The notes below the pieces were generated by a model. That model was given only the letters and a program-made list of their open reading frames with translations. It had not been told where the DNA came from and did not search any database. 64,000 bases of DNA from Trachythela sp. YZ-2020 (Eukaryota; Cnidaria; Anthozoa; Malacalcyonacea; Clavulariidae), in contig JADLSH010000395.1 in the NCBI GenBank assembly GCA_016169945.1, forward strand, positions 382,501-446,500, in the 5' to 3' direction. Each line of letters begins with the position of its first letter. Position 1 is the first letter of the stretch. Positions 38,292 through 49,270 of this stretch are shown piece after piece. The position numbers and the translations under genes were made by a program.

Positions 38292-38340
38292 ACTCCTGAA
38301 GAGTGAGGTCTTTGAACCTCACGAAACAATATTGTAGAGT
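38292..38340 (+). ncRNA. Hammerhead ribozyme (plus-strand Penelope-like element)
   Basis: Stem I ACTC (38292-38295)/GAGT (38337-38340); core CTGAAGA (38296-38302); perfect 7-bp stem II GTGAGGT/ACCTCAC; core GAAA (38323-38326); palindromic stem III CAATATTG; cleavage site TA (38335-38336). All catalytic-core nucleotides are present. The loopless palindromic stem III implies dimeric action, as known for Penelope-element hammerheads. It begins about 105 bases after the GIY-YIG frame ends. Confidence 0.85.
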
Positions 38341-38429
38341 AATATATGAATCAGCCGAGAATTTAAAGACTCCGAACCTTATTAATATATATATATATAT
38401 ATATATAAACAAACAAATCCGCTTTTATC

Positions 38430-39260
38430 CAGTCTGATTTCGTGAACGAGGCTACCAAAGAACTAATTACATCAGGGCGAGTTTTGGAGGTTAAGCTGCA
38501 CCCCATGTGATCAATCCTCTCAGTTTGGCAATACAACGATCAGGGAAAAAGAGACTGATTTTAGATTTAAGTCACGTCAATCATTATCCCGAAAAACAAA
38601 ATCAGATAAAATATGAAGATTGGAAAGTAGGATTATCGTAATTTCAGAAAGGAGCTTATATGATTTTATTCGATCGCAAAAGTGGTTATCACCAAGTAGA
38701 AATCCATCCAGAGCATTAGACATTTTTGGGGTTTGCTTGGAAATTTTCAAATAGTGATAATCGTAGATATTTTATTTTCACGGTCTTCTTCACCGCACAT
38801 ATTTACCAAAACACTGAATCCGCTTGTTAAACATTGGAGGTTTGATGGAATTAATGTAGGACGTTTCCTTGATGATGGATAGTTGACAGTACCAATTTGT
38901 GCAAAAATATGCAAGTACCAGTTTGTCAAAAAACATAAAATCAGATTTATACGAGTCAGGATGGATTACAAATGAACGAAAATGGCAGTGGGAACCTTGC
39001 TAAATTAGGGAATGGTTAGGTTTAGTGTGGGATTCCATAAACGGAACTATTCCCGTGACAGGCAAGGGTGTAACAAGCATAATTGAGGGAATAAATTCAG
39101 TTTTTCAGAAAAATTACTTGGTAATAGCTCGTGAATTAGCCTCGCTTGTCGGGAAGATTATTTCAACAGGTGCAGTATTTGGCAATATATCCAGAATCAT
39201 GACTAGATATTGTTCAATTTCAATGCGGCTTCCCAAGATTAGGATTCTGTTTTCCTATTA
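38430..39260 (+). pseudogene. Reverse transcriptase region (DIRS-like copy 2)
   Basis: Conceptual pieces: LSVWQYNDQGKKRLILDLSH (38520-38575), GAYMILFDRKSGYHQVEIHP (38650-38710), FTKTLNPLVKHWRFDGINVG then FLDDG (38800-38880) and EWLGLVWDSINGT...ARELASLVGKII (39010-39160). Numerous stops and frameshifts; the catalytic FLDDG is retained. It resumes after the Penelope-like insertion and its (TA)n flank. Confidence 0.75.
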
Positions 39261-39311
39261 GATCAACATTGTCAAAGAGAGTCGGGTTTTTGGAAAGATA
39301 ATGCAAAGAAA

Positions 39312-39760
39312 TTGAATATAAAATTTATCGATAATAATGCAATAAAGAAGTCTAATTACGTTGTATATTCAGATGCTAGCAGCACAGGCTGCGGGACACA
39401 CTTTGATTTTAACGGAGAAAATGTGTGTCACAAACAGTGGGACAAGCAGGAAAGTCAGAAATGTTCTACCTGGAGAGAGCTAACAGCTCGCAGTAAACTC
39501 GTTCTTGCCTCTCATAAAGGGCACATACATAAAGTGGTTTTCGGACAGCCAAACCGCTTGTAAACTTATTTCCGTTGGGACCATGCAGCCAGATATACAT
39601 ATTATTGCCTTGAAGATTTTTCAGATTTGTGCTAATGCATTCAGTTACAAATTCAGTGGATCTCTCGAATAGAAAGAGCTGACTTTATAAGCCGGCTCAT
39701 TGACATTGATGATTGGCAAATCACTGTAAATTGTTTTGAAGCTATAGAAAAGTTATGGGG
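39312..39760 (+). pseudogene. RNase H region (DIRS-like copy 2)
   Basis: VVYSDASSTGCGTHFDFNGE (RNase H first Asp), CSTWRELTA, then in another frame IQWISRIERADFISRLIDID. The order matches copies 1 and 3. Frameshifted around 39540-39600. From here to 40211 only decayed sequence of the same element is seen. Confidence 0.7.
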
Positions 39761-40219
39761 CATACACATGCACTGTTGACTGCTTTGCTAATTATTATAA
39801 TAAGAAAATTGCAAATATTTTTCAAGATTTTGGAATCCAGGTTCCAGTGGAGTCGATTGCTTTGTTCAGAATGTAAACGGAGACTGTCTGGTTCAGTGTT
39901 CCGCCAGTAGATCTGATAGTCAGAGCACTGCATTATTTGTACGCTTGTAAGGCAACGGCGACAATAGTTGTTCCATTTTGTCCCTCAGCTCAATTTTGAC
40001 CAGTTATTTCCAGAAAGTATGCGAATTTCATATTGGGAACTAAGTTGTCCAATGGAAGAACCGCCTTCGCACACGGTAGAAACAAGAATTCATTATTTTG
40101 TTGGGTTCTGATAGATTTTTATGTGACACTTTAGCTATTCACATACTATTTGACTATTAAGGAACAGAAATTGACATAACGAGGAAATGGCATGGGAAAA
40201 AGTTGCGGGGCATCGTGAG

Positions 40220-43020
40220 CACTGATCTAATAATAGACTGGATATAGCTTCTATACCTATGAAAAATGAAGCCAAAATCAATCGGCGCAAATCTACTTCC
40301 GGTTACCACTTTGCAGCGAAAACAATATGGAGTTGTATGGGGAAAGGAGTCGGCAAGGCTGGTTTTTCACCATTTTCAGGCATTTCCAAGCGCTAGACTA
40401 AACCGTTCGTCTTGTAATGAAAAGAACAGGATATTTTCTTACTTTTGGAGAGATACTTTTGTAGATTTCGGTAAAAAATCACCGCTAAAGACGTTTGACA
40501 AGTTGCATACGCGAAGTCCATTTTCGGCCAAAACTCTCTGCCAAGTGGTCTTTCATGCTGGCATTTTCGCTAAACAAATACTCTGGCTGGATAGAAACTC
40601 AAGTCGAATGGATTAAACGAAAGGTAAGCAATGTCTAATAAGCGTTTGCCTTTCTCAATCAAGCGAAAAAGTATAGAATATCGGTGTTGCTCTCGGGTTA
40701 TGTTGTGCTATGTGCCTATGTCTATATGAACATTTATAGCAACAATATAGCTTTATATCTATATTGTCTATATTGGCTAATTGCATTTTGTATCTCAGAT
40801 TGGAGTTTTGGTTTTTGTTCTTGACCGAAAAATATATTTAAGTAATATATAAATGGATTCGTTTCTAAAACAAACTCTGTATCATTAATCATTCATATTA
40901 TAAACTGCTTCAAGTGTTTTTTATGCAGATATGATACTAAAATTGTAAAAAGGACATGGGACAAAGTTGAATGAGCTCAATCAAAATTTGATTTGGAAAC
41001 TTTTAAATAGTTGTTGGTTCCTAAAGGAACCGGTTTTTCTTCTTTCACATCGAGGAGACACCGTGAGTTTTCTACAGCAATCCAATACACTACTTCATTC
41101 CATTCCTATGTATTAAAGATTTAAATTGGATAGTTTCATCACTGCGATTCACTGGTGATTAAACAAGACAAGTTTATTCAACTTCTTTCTCACTTTGTTT
41201 TTAGAAACCACTTCCATGGCTGTTTTCCCAAGTTGGTAGAAGCGGACTTTACTATAACACTCTGATATAATCTTTATCAACTTGAATATGTAGTTATCAT
41301 CAACATATCAACTTGAATATGATGGTTATCATCAGCTAAAACCATGGAAAAAGTGCCCTTTTCTAATAGAAGAGGTGCCCTTTAAGACAAAATACCCCCC
41401 ACCCAACTTGAAGTTGCTTCCTACGCCTATGATACTCTGTTTAACACCAGATAATTCTACTTGTCAAGGGAGGCATTATGCTCATTTAATGGGTTAATTA
41501 GTAGAATTTTTATGAAACATGAAGTAGCATGTCAACCATCTTGGTGGTTTTGAAATTACCTCAAAGAAGCCAAATTGCCAAGCACCAATATATAATGACC
41601 AGTATTTGTTACCAACAAGGAAATGCATGGGAACAACCAACAGAACACACAAGACAACCAGTTGCAGTCTATGGTACTCTTATGTATGTGGGAAAGTGAT
41701 ATATTTCGACACTTAATTTGCACACATGTAATGTATACTTTATGGAAAAGGTCAACATTTTGCCAAACCCCACCCATGGTCTTCTCTCCCTTCTGCAAGA
41801 AACCCTGAAAATGTTAGACTATGGAATATTACAAGAGAGGAGAGCAGCTCACCAGAATTTACTAGGGGTCTTAATCTGGTGAGTGAAGACCATGGGCATG
41901 GTACAGTAAAAAGATAATTATCAGTTTATCCACACTATGTTAAAACAACTAATTTTTATACAGCATTATTAAAAATGTGAGTCTGAGTCACATAGCTATT
42001 CATGTTCATATGATTACAAAATGTTCCTCTACTTTGGAAAAGGAACAGAGAATTTATTATTCAATGATACAGTCACTTCAACAAGCCACTTTCTATAATA
42101 CGGGACCTCTCTGCCATCACACCAGTCAGCACCAGTGGATCAGGATGACATGTCTTAATAATGTTTTCTAATTTCAATGTTTTAGTCTCTATATAATAAA
42201 AATTTCAAATGTGAGAATTGACAACTAGTCAAACTTGGCATACACCATTTTAATATGGTGTATACTAGTGCTCCATACTACCCTCAGACTCTACTGGATT
42301 GCAAGTTTTCTGCATAAAAACACTTGAAGCAGTTTATCATATGAATGATACAGAGCTTGTTTTAGAAACGAATCCATTTATATATATTATTTAAATGTAT
42401 TTTTCGGTAAAGAACAAAAACCAAAACTCCAATCTGAGATAGAAAATGCAGTTAGCCAATATAGACAATATAGATATAAAGCTATATTGTTGCTATAAAT
42501 GTTCATATAGGCATAGGCGCATAGCATGATAGCACAACATTAGCCGAGAGCAAAACCGATATTCTATAATTATTCGCTTGATTGAGAAAGGCAAACGCTT
42601 ATTAGACATTGCTTACCTTTCGTTTAATCCATTCGACTTGAGTTTCTATCCAGCCAGATTATTTGTTTAGCGAAAATGCCAGCATGAAAGACCACTTGGC
42701 AGAGAGTTTTGGCCGAAAATGGACTTCGCGTATGCAACTTGTCAAACGTCTTTAGCGGTGATTTTTTACCGAAATCTACAAAAGTATCTCTCCAAAAGTA
42801 AGAAAATAACCTGTTCTTTTCATTACAAGACGAACGGTTTAGTCCAGCGCTTGGAAATCCCTCAAAATTGTGAAAAACCAGCCTCGCCGATTCATTTCTC
42901 TATACAACTCCATATTGTTTTCGCTGCAAAGTGGTAACCGGAAGTAGATTTGCGCCGATTGATTTTGGCTTCATTTTTCATAGGTATAGAAGCTATATCC
43001 AGTCTATTATTAGATCAGTG
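40220..43020. mobile_element. 2801-bp TIR element with ~710-bp inverted repeats and 8-bp target duplication
   Basis: Left arm 40220-40928 and right arm 42310-43020 are near-perfect inverted copies; termini read CACTGATCTAATAATAGACT. ATCGTGAG occurs directly on both outer sides (40212-40219 and 43021-43028), a perfect 8-bp target-site duplication, as made by hAT, P or Merlin-type transposases. The 1.4-kb centre has no recognisable transposase, so it moves in trans. It is inserted between RNase H and YR of DIRS-like copy 2. Confidence 0.92.
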
Positions 43021-43409
43021 ATCGTGAGGCGCTTGCCTAAAAATGGTAACATTTGGGATTTTCTTTGAAGAAAAGTTGACAATTATATGAAACTATACGA
43101 CAGGCACTGGCATAGGAACTGAGGATACATTTTGTGGCAGCGATGTAGAGTCAATGGTTATATTATTTATAGAAGTGCGAGTTCAGTTAAGAAAATGATT
43201 TACGCGTAAAATATGAAAAACGTATGGTATAGGCACTGGCCAGAATTAGAGTTGACTGTATGGCGCTTGCCACAAACGGTTTTGCCAAAAACCTATGACT
43301 TATTTAGTTGGAGTGTCAAAAGAGAATACACTATGTTTATGTTTTAAAAACTTGCTAATAGATCATTTTTCCTATTTTTTCTTGTAGATATTTAAAATTT
43401 CTAGGGAAT

Positions 43410-43805
43410 GGAACGCTTTGTCAATCAACATCAGGCCAAACGCTACAAATTTGTTGGAGCAGCTCTTCCAATCTAAAGCAAAATCGACATCTCAAAGATA
43501 TCTTAAAGAGATAGGGCAATAAAGTTTTATAAATCTTCAAATACTTATAAGCTATGCAGAAATAAGCTGTCATATTCTAGATGTCTAGAAATATTTAAGA
43601 ACTGTATTAAAATTAACTTGGTTACGACAGCAGTTTATATGGATTAAATAGTTTACGGTCAGGAGGAGCGACAGCAGCAGTCAAACATAACGCACATTTG
43701 TCAGCAAGATCACTTAGGATCCACGGGCGTTGGAAATCGGACAATGCAAAAGACATGTATATTAATTTTGGACGATATAGCAGAGCGTTTGAGAATTTCA
43801 AGTAA
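43410..43805 (+). pseudogene. Tyrosine recombinase remnants (DIRS-like copy 2)
   Basis: After an acceptor-like TTTTCTTGTAG (43387) come NATNLLEQLFQSKAKSTSQR (about 43430-43490; YR N-terminus) and, after a gap, SLRSGGATAAVKHNAHLSAR then IHGRWKSDNAKDMYINFG (43640-43780), with the catalytic Arg and final Tyr. The middle of the gene is deleted. B2 follows at 43859. Confidence 0.75.
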
Positions 43806-43858
43806 CTTAGGATTATAGTAATAACAACGTGTGTGATAGAAATATAATAAAACAGTTT

Positions 43859-43962
43859 GGATTGTATGAGCACCAACCATATATTGTTGTTTTGTCTGTT
43901 TATTATGAATTTAATCATGGAGATTGAAAATAATTTACGTTCGGTTGAACGCAGTGAATTAA
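43859..43962 (+). repeat. Split direct repeat B2 of DIRS-like copy 2
   Basis: Right-end partner of B1 (35519-35622); identity breaks at AATTA, close to the element's right end. Confidence 0.85.
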
Positions 43963-44138
43963 AAGGTAAGTGTTTATACTCTCAGGATATGCAAATTCCT
44001 TTGCATGACTGGCTTTCTACGTTACTTCCGGTGGAAGATATATGTTACTACATTGCATTGTGAGATGCTAAGAAAAAAATCGTCAGGCAATTTAGCCTTC
44101 TTTAAAATCTGACAAATCCTTCTACACGATGATTCCCA

Positions 44139-44209
44139 GGTTCCGATGAGACTTGAACTCGGATCCTTGGATTCAGAGTCCAAAGTGGTAACCATTACAC
44201 CACAGAAAC
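44139..44209 (-). pseudogene. tRNA-Gln(CTG)-like sequence
   Basis: Anticodon arm TTGGA-CTCTGAA-TCCAA keeps anticodon CTG, but the acceptor start and T-stem carry mismatches (GTTTCTG; CATCGG). Likely a decayed copy. Confidence 0.65.
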
Positions 44210-44695
44210 AGTTGTTCTTTTGTTGATTTAATATCTTAGTAATCCTGTTAACAGTCGTTCATCTCTCCAGACATCATTTACAGTCATCACGAATTCACTT
44301 TGGGAGACATTCTTCGCGAATCTTTGGATGTTTCTCATGTTTGCCGAGCGGACAAAGGCGCAAGATTTAAGATGGATGTCACACAGTCTTGTCCACAATT
44401 GTATGCGTGCTTCCCAATCCCACACCTGACAATGACTTTTGTCCTACATTCGTTTTGTGCTGTTTGTTTCATCTGAGTTGAGCAATTTGTTGCAAACAAA
44501 TCCGTTTGGCGCGAGGCGTTGATTTTGTAATGGTTAGAATTGTTGCCTTAAAAGCAGTATTGCATAGCACACATAACGTGCCATTACATATCATATCATA
44601 TGTCGTTCCATACCATATCATGTCACACTATACCATACCTTATACCATACCTTGTGCCGTACCTTACCATACCATACCATACCATTCGTTCATTA

Positions 44696-44928
44696 GAGGG
44701 TTTAAGCTTCGCGTTCGTACGTCAAACGACAAACGCCAGGCGAAGAAAAAATTTATGCTACAAGGAAATAAAGGGAAAACAAACTTGCTATTTTAATATT
44801 GTAATGTATGATGATTCTTTTAAGATAACAAAGAGAATATGAATTAAAGAAGTTAAGCGAAAATTCTGCCAAGAAAATTCGACTCCGCCGTTTGCTGTTG
44901 CCCTCAAACGTGAAGCTTAAACTTCCTG
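44696..44928. mobile_element. Harbinger-type MITE, copy 2, with TTA target duplication
   Basis: A 233-bp element with inverted ends around GTTTAAGCTTCGCGTT/AACGTGAAGCTTAAAC, flanked by TTA (44693-44695 and 44929-44931). The paralogous unit at 47990-48020 has the uninterrupted empty site (TTCATTAATGTTGC), which proves the insertion and its boundaries. Confidence 0.9.
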
Positions 44929-45669
44929 TTAATGTTGCAATGCTTGAATGTGGAATCTCTACGGAAATTTTTTGTCCCATACAAGGTGGAATGTCACTCT
45001 TATTCAACTTGTTTTTCCCCAAAACAGTGCAATTGAAAAAAAATGTAAACATTATTGACCAAATTTAGCTAGAAAAGCAAATGGAGGCGTAGCCGAGTGG
45101 TTTAAGGCGATGGTTTCTGTTACCAGCCATTTCGATGGCGTGAGTTCGAATCCAAGCCGCTGCCACTTCTTTTAAAGATCTATAATGGTCTGCAAGGTCG
45201 AAAGATTCACTAGATAATCCCGTGATTTTATCATATATAGAAGTGGCGGAACACAGCACTGTGAGCCTGAATAACCCGCATTTTATGTTATCGACCACCG
45301 GTTATTCAGACTGGAAAGGTAGTTTTCCCGAGTTGTCTGAAGTGCTGGTTTCCGGTATTGATCTTTCGACGGCGTAGATTAGAATCTCACCAGCTCCAAT
45401 TTGTGAAATTTTAGATTGCTTGATTTCCTATAGTTAGTTTGCAACTTAATGTTATTGTATATTGCTTTGTTTGCATATATTAATAATATTTTTCTCTCAC
45501 TAGTAGAAATCCTAAACTGCAGCTTGATGCAGTGATTTCTGTAATCCTGTTTTAAATACCATGATAAAAATACTGCCACTACACTGCATTATGACACGCC
45601 AAGAAAAAAATCGTGATGCAACTTAGCCTCCTTGAAAATATGAATAATCCTTATTCACGATGATTCGCA

Positions 45670-45739
45670 GGTTCCGCAGAGATTTGAACTCGGACCTTAG
45701 ATTCAGAGTCCAAAATGCTAACCATTGCACCACAGAACC
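45670..45739 (-). pseudogene. tRNA-Gln(CTG)-like sequence
   Basis: Retains the GGTTCTGTGGTGCAATGG start and CTG anticodon, but stem mismatches in the anticodon, T and acceptor arms suggest a pseudogene. Confidence 0.6.
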
Positions 45740-46941
45740 AGTTGCTCTTTTGTTGATTTAATATCTTAGTAATCAGGTTAACATTCGTTCATCTCTCCAG
45801 ACGTCATTTACAGTCATTACGAATTCACTTGGGAGACATTCCTTGCAAACCCTTGGGTGTTCTCATGTTTGGCGAGCGAACAAAGGCGCAAGATTTAAGA
45901 TGGATGTTACACCATCTGGTCCACAATTGTATGCTTGCGTCCGAATTCGACACCTGACAATGACTAATTGTCCTTTGTTGTTTTCGTTTTGCTTGTTTTA
46001 TATGAGTTTGGCGTAAAGCGTTGATGGTGGAGTTGTTAGAATCGTTGCCTTAAAAGCAGTGCATCTTGGTTCATTAATGTTGCAATGCTCGAATGTGGAA
46101 GCTCAACAGCAATTTTTTGTCCATAAAAGGGAAAATGTCAATCTTATTCAGTTTGTCTTTCCCCAAAACAGTGCAACTGAAAAAAAATGTAATCATTGTT
46201 GGTAAAATTTAGCTAGAAAATTAATAATATCCAGCAAAGGGTTGCGTGGGCGAGTTGTCTAATGCGCTTGTTTTAGGCACCAGGCATTTCGATGGCGTGG
46301 GTTCGAATCCCACCTCTTCCTCTTCTTTTAAAGATATATAGTGGTCCCCAAGGTCCAAAGATTCACTTGATTATCCCGTAATTTTATTATGCATGGAAAG
46401 GGGGAAACATCGCACTGTTAGTTTGCAACATAATGTTAATGTATATTGCTTTGTTTGCATATATTAGTAATATCTTTCTCTCATTAGTAGAAATCCGAAT
46501 CTGCAGCTTGATGCAGTGATTTCTGTGATCTTGTGTCAAATACCAAATCAATAATACTATAACAACATTGCATTATGGGATGCCAAGAGAAAAATAGTCA
46601 TGGAATTTCTCCTTCTTTAAAATCATGATGATTCTCAGGTTCCGCCGAGACTTGAATTCGGACCCTTAGATTCCAAAGTGCTAACCATAACACCACAGAA
46701 CCAGTTGCTCTTTTGTTGATTTAATATCTTAGTAATCGCGTTAACAGTCGTTCATCTCTCCAGACGTCATTTACAGCCATTACGTATTCACTTTGGGAGA
46801 CGTTCTTTGCGAATCATTGGATGTTTCTCATGTTTGCCTAGCGGACAAAGCTAGGCGCAAGATTTAAGATGGATGTCACACATTGTTGTCCACAATTGCA
46901 TACGTGCTTCCCAATCCGGCAGCTGACAATGATTATTCCCA

Positions 46942-47012
46942 GGTTCCGCCGAGACTTGAACTCGGGTCCTTGGATTCAGAGTCCAAATTGCTAACCATTA
47001 CACCACAGAACC
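46942..47012 (-). tRNA. tRNA-Gln(CTG)
   Basis: A full cloverleaf: acceptor GGTTCTG/CGGAACC, D-arm region TGGTGTAATGGTTAGCA (A box), anticodon arm TTGGA-CTCTGAA-TCCAA (anticodon CTG, reads CAG codons), T arm CCGAG-TTCAAGT-CTCGG (B box). All stems pair (one G-T). 71 bases, no intron. It sits inside a repeat unit whose other tRNA-like copies are decayed, so it may be a tRNA-derived repeat that has stayed intact rather than an ordinary gene. Confidence 0.7.
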
Positions 47013-48156
47013 AGTTGTTCTTTTGTTGATCTGACATTTTTAAGTTAGTAAACACGTTAACAGACGTTCATCTCTCCAGACGTCATTTACAGTCATTACG
47101 AATTCACTTTGGGAGACATTCCTTGCAAACCCTTGGATGTTTCTCATGTTTGCCGAGCGGACAAAGGCGCAAGATTTAAGATGGATGTCGCACCATCTGG
47201 TCCACAATTGTATGCGTGCGTCCGAATCTGACACCTGACAATGACTAATTATCCCATGTCTTTTTCATTTTGCTTGTTTTATATGAGTTGAACAATTTAT
47301 TGCGAAAAATATCCGTTTGGCGCGAAGCGTTGATGGTGTAGTGATTAGAATTGTTGCCTGAAAAGCAGTGCATCTAGATTCATTATTGTTCAATGCTCAA
47401 ATTTGGAAACTCAACAAAACATTTTTGTGCCATAAAAGGTAAAATGTCACTCTTATTCAATTTGTCTTTCCCCAAAACAGTGCAATTGGGAAAAAATGTA
47501 AATTTTGTTGGCAAAATATAGCTAGAAAATGAATAATTTACAGCAAAGGGTAGCGTGGCCGAGTGTTCTATTGCGCTTGTTTTAGCAACCAGTCGTTGTT
47601 GATTTTATACTTTAGTAATCCTGTTAACAGTGCTCATGTCTCCAGACATCATTTACAGTCATTACGAATTCACTTTGGGAGAAGTTCTTTGAGAATCTTT
47701 GGATATTTCTCATGTTTGCCGAGCGAACAAAGGCGCAAGATTTAAGATGGATGTCATACAGTCTTGTCCACAAATGCATGCGTGCTTCCCAGTCCGACAT
47801 CTGACAATGACGTTTGTCTTACATTCGTTTTGTGCTGTTTGTTTCATCTGAGTTGAGCAATTTGTTGCAAACAAATCCATTTGTCGCGAGGTGTTGATTT
47901 TGTAATGGTTAGAATCGTTACCTGAAAATAACCATACCATACCTTATACCATACCTTGTACCGTACCTTACCTTACCATACCATACCATACCATTCGTTC
48001 ATTAATGTTGCAATGCTTGAATGTGGAATCTCTACGGAAATTTTTTGTCCCATACAAAGTGGAATGTCACTCTTATTCAACTTGTCTTTCTTCAAAACAG
48101 TGCAATTGAAAAAAAAATGTAAACATGATTGGCCAAATTTAGCTAGAAAAGCAAAT

Positions 48157-48238
48157 GGTAGCGTAGCCGAGTGGTATAACGCGCTGGTTTCAGGTACCAG
48201 TCATTTCGATGGCGTGGTTTCCAATCCCACCGCTGCCA
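48157..48238 (+). pseudogene. tRNA-Leu(CAG)-like sequence with damaged B box
   Basis: The acceptor GGTAGCG/CGCTGCC pairs fully and the anticodon arm CTGGT-TTCAGGT-ACCAG gives CAG, but the T loop reads TTTCCAA instead of GTTCGAA, so Pol III transcription is doubtful. Confidence 0.65.
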
Positions 48239-48397
48239 CTTCTTTTAAAGATCTATAATGGTCTGCAAGGTCGCAAGATTCACTAGATAATCCCGTAATT
48301 TTATTATGCGTAGAAGTGGGGAAACATAGCACTGAGAGCCAGAATAACCCGCATTTTATGCTATAGACCACCGATACGGTGATTCAGACTGGAAAAC

Positions 48398-48567
48398 GTA
48401 TTTTCCGTTGGTAAACAGATTTATAATTCAGGTGAGACTGATTTCACTTGCAGATTACTCCCTGAGGGAGTGGGTCACGTGTACAAGGTTGCAGTATATA
48501 TTCAGGTGCTATCAAGCTCTAAGTCTCTCTCTCTCGCAATATTAACCAAGCGGTGTTGCTTATTCAG
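48398..48567 (+). repeat. Split direct repeat A1 of DIRS-like copy 3
   Basis: 170 bases starting GTATTTTCCGTTGGTAAACA, about 95 percent identical by eye to 49271-49440. Sequence differs from A of copy 2, so the copies belong to different families, although both begin with TATTTTC. Confidence 0.88.
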
Positions 48568-48570
48568 TCA

Positions 48571-49108
48571 TATCCGAAGAATCAAACGAAGTCAATACCG
48601 GTAATCTTCCTACAGCATCAACTGCACCTCAGCTGCAGAATACTGAACTCGTTAATCAAGTGTTCTCGTTGTTCAAAGGCTACCTAACATCTCAGTTGGA
48701 TGTTCATGGAAAGCAACTACAATCTAAATCAAAGTTCGATAAAGAAGCTGCGAGCTTCTAATATAAAGGCAATCGAAAGCAATTCGAGTTCAACGCCCAG
48801 ATCCAGGATATATTCGACAAGTTAGAATCTGCTGCATCGGATTCCGTTCAAGTCATAGCGTTGATTTCCGAAGGCAAACAGATCATAAAGAAAAGGCGGA
48901 AGTTGATTCGCATAGCAGATAAAAGCAAGGATGGCTGGGCAGTGGTTGAAGAATACGATTCTGATGAATTTGCCTCAGATTCAGCCGATGAAAAACGTCT
49001 TAAGAAAGCCAGATCAGCAGTCGAATCTAAACGAAAGTCTTCGAAGTCCGTATCCACAGATGCTAAGCGGTTTAAGGCTACTGGGGATAATCAGCTTTTT
49101 CGCCGTAA
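48571..49108 (+). pseudogene. Gag-like protein of DIRS-like copy 3
   Basis: The frame begins right after A1 but lacks an ATG there (ATA). It is interrupted by TAA at 48759-48761 and otherwise open. It shares GYLTSQL..., KGNRKQ..., and ADKSKDGWAVVEEYDSDEFA/SDSADEKRLKKAR with the other two gags. The conserved part stops at QLFR, followed by GTAAGAAC, a donor at the same position as in copy 2. Confidence 0.75.
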
Positions 49109-49270
49109 GAACCTATTTTCAATCACGCTACTTGTATCTTTGTCTTATCTCTGTGTGTTGTTATACGCCTGAGCATATTCCTGAGCATATATGTGTTTTG
49201 TTTGAATTTATAGTTTAGAAAGGGTAAAATAATTTATGTTCGTTTGAGTGCAACGAATTAGAACGTAAAT

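Larger units (their letters stand above)
37346..38345 (+). mobile_element. 5'-truncated Penelope-like element, rightward copy
   Basis: Starts at the junction with the leftward copy (first recognisable residues [15 protein letters not shown]), continues with [14 protein letters not shown] and NNTPLYVH, a GIY-YIG domain and a hammerhead ribozyme. The same family as the leftward copy, but diverged from it. Confidence 0.75.
34829..43962 (+). mobile_element. DIRS-like retrotransposon, copy 2, with nested insertions
   Basis: Order on the plus strand: A1 (34829-34970), gag (34975-35496), B1 (35519-35622), A2 (35634-35776), pol N-terminus (35836-36130), [Penelope-like pair inserted 36185-38400], RT (about 38430-39260), RNase H (39312-39760), [TIR element 40220-43020], YR (43410-43805), B2 (43859-43962). 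Both insertions lie inside the element, so it is older than them. Many stops and frameshifts. Confidence 0.85.
44040..48395. repeat. Tandem composite repeats carrying tRNA-Gln and tRNA-Leu sequences
   Basis: About three to four units, each roughly 1-1.5 kb, share the order: CATTATGAGATGCCAAG lead, tRNA-Gln-like (minus), CATCTCTCCAGACGTCATTT block, a GTAATGGTTAGAATTGTTGCC tRNA-like segment, a (CCATA)n tract in some, a CAATTTTTTGTCC block, tRNA-Leu-like (plus), and an AGAAATCC...GCAGCTTGATGCAGTGATT tail. Single units also occur at 59450-59830 and 63735-64000. tRNA-like pseudogenes include Gln at 44139-44209, 45670-45739 and 46638-46702, and Leu at 45083-45168, 46239-46320 and 47549-47600. Confidence 0.8.
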
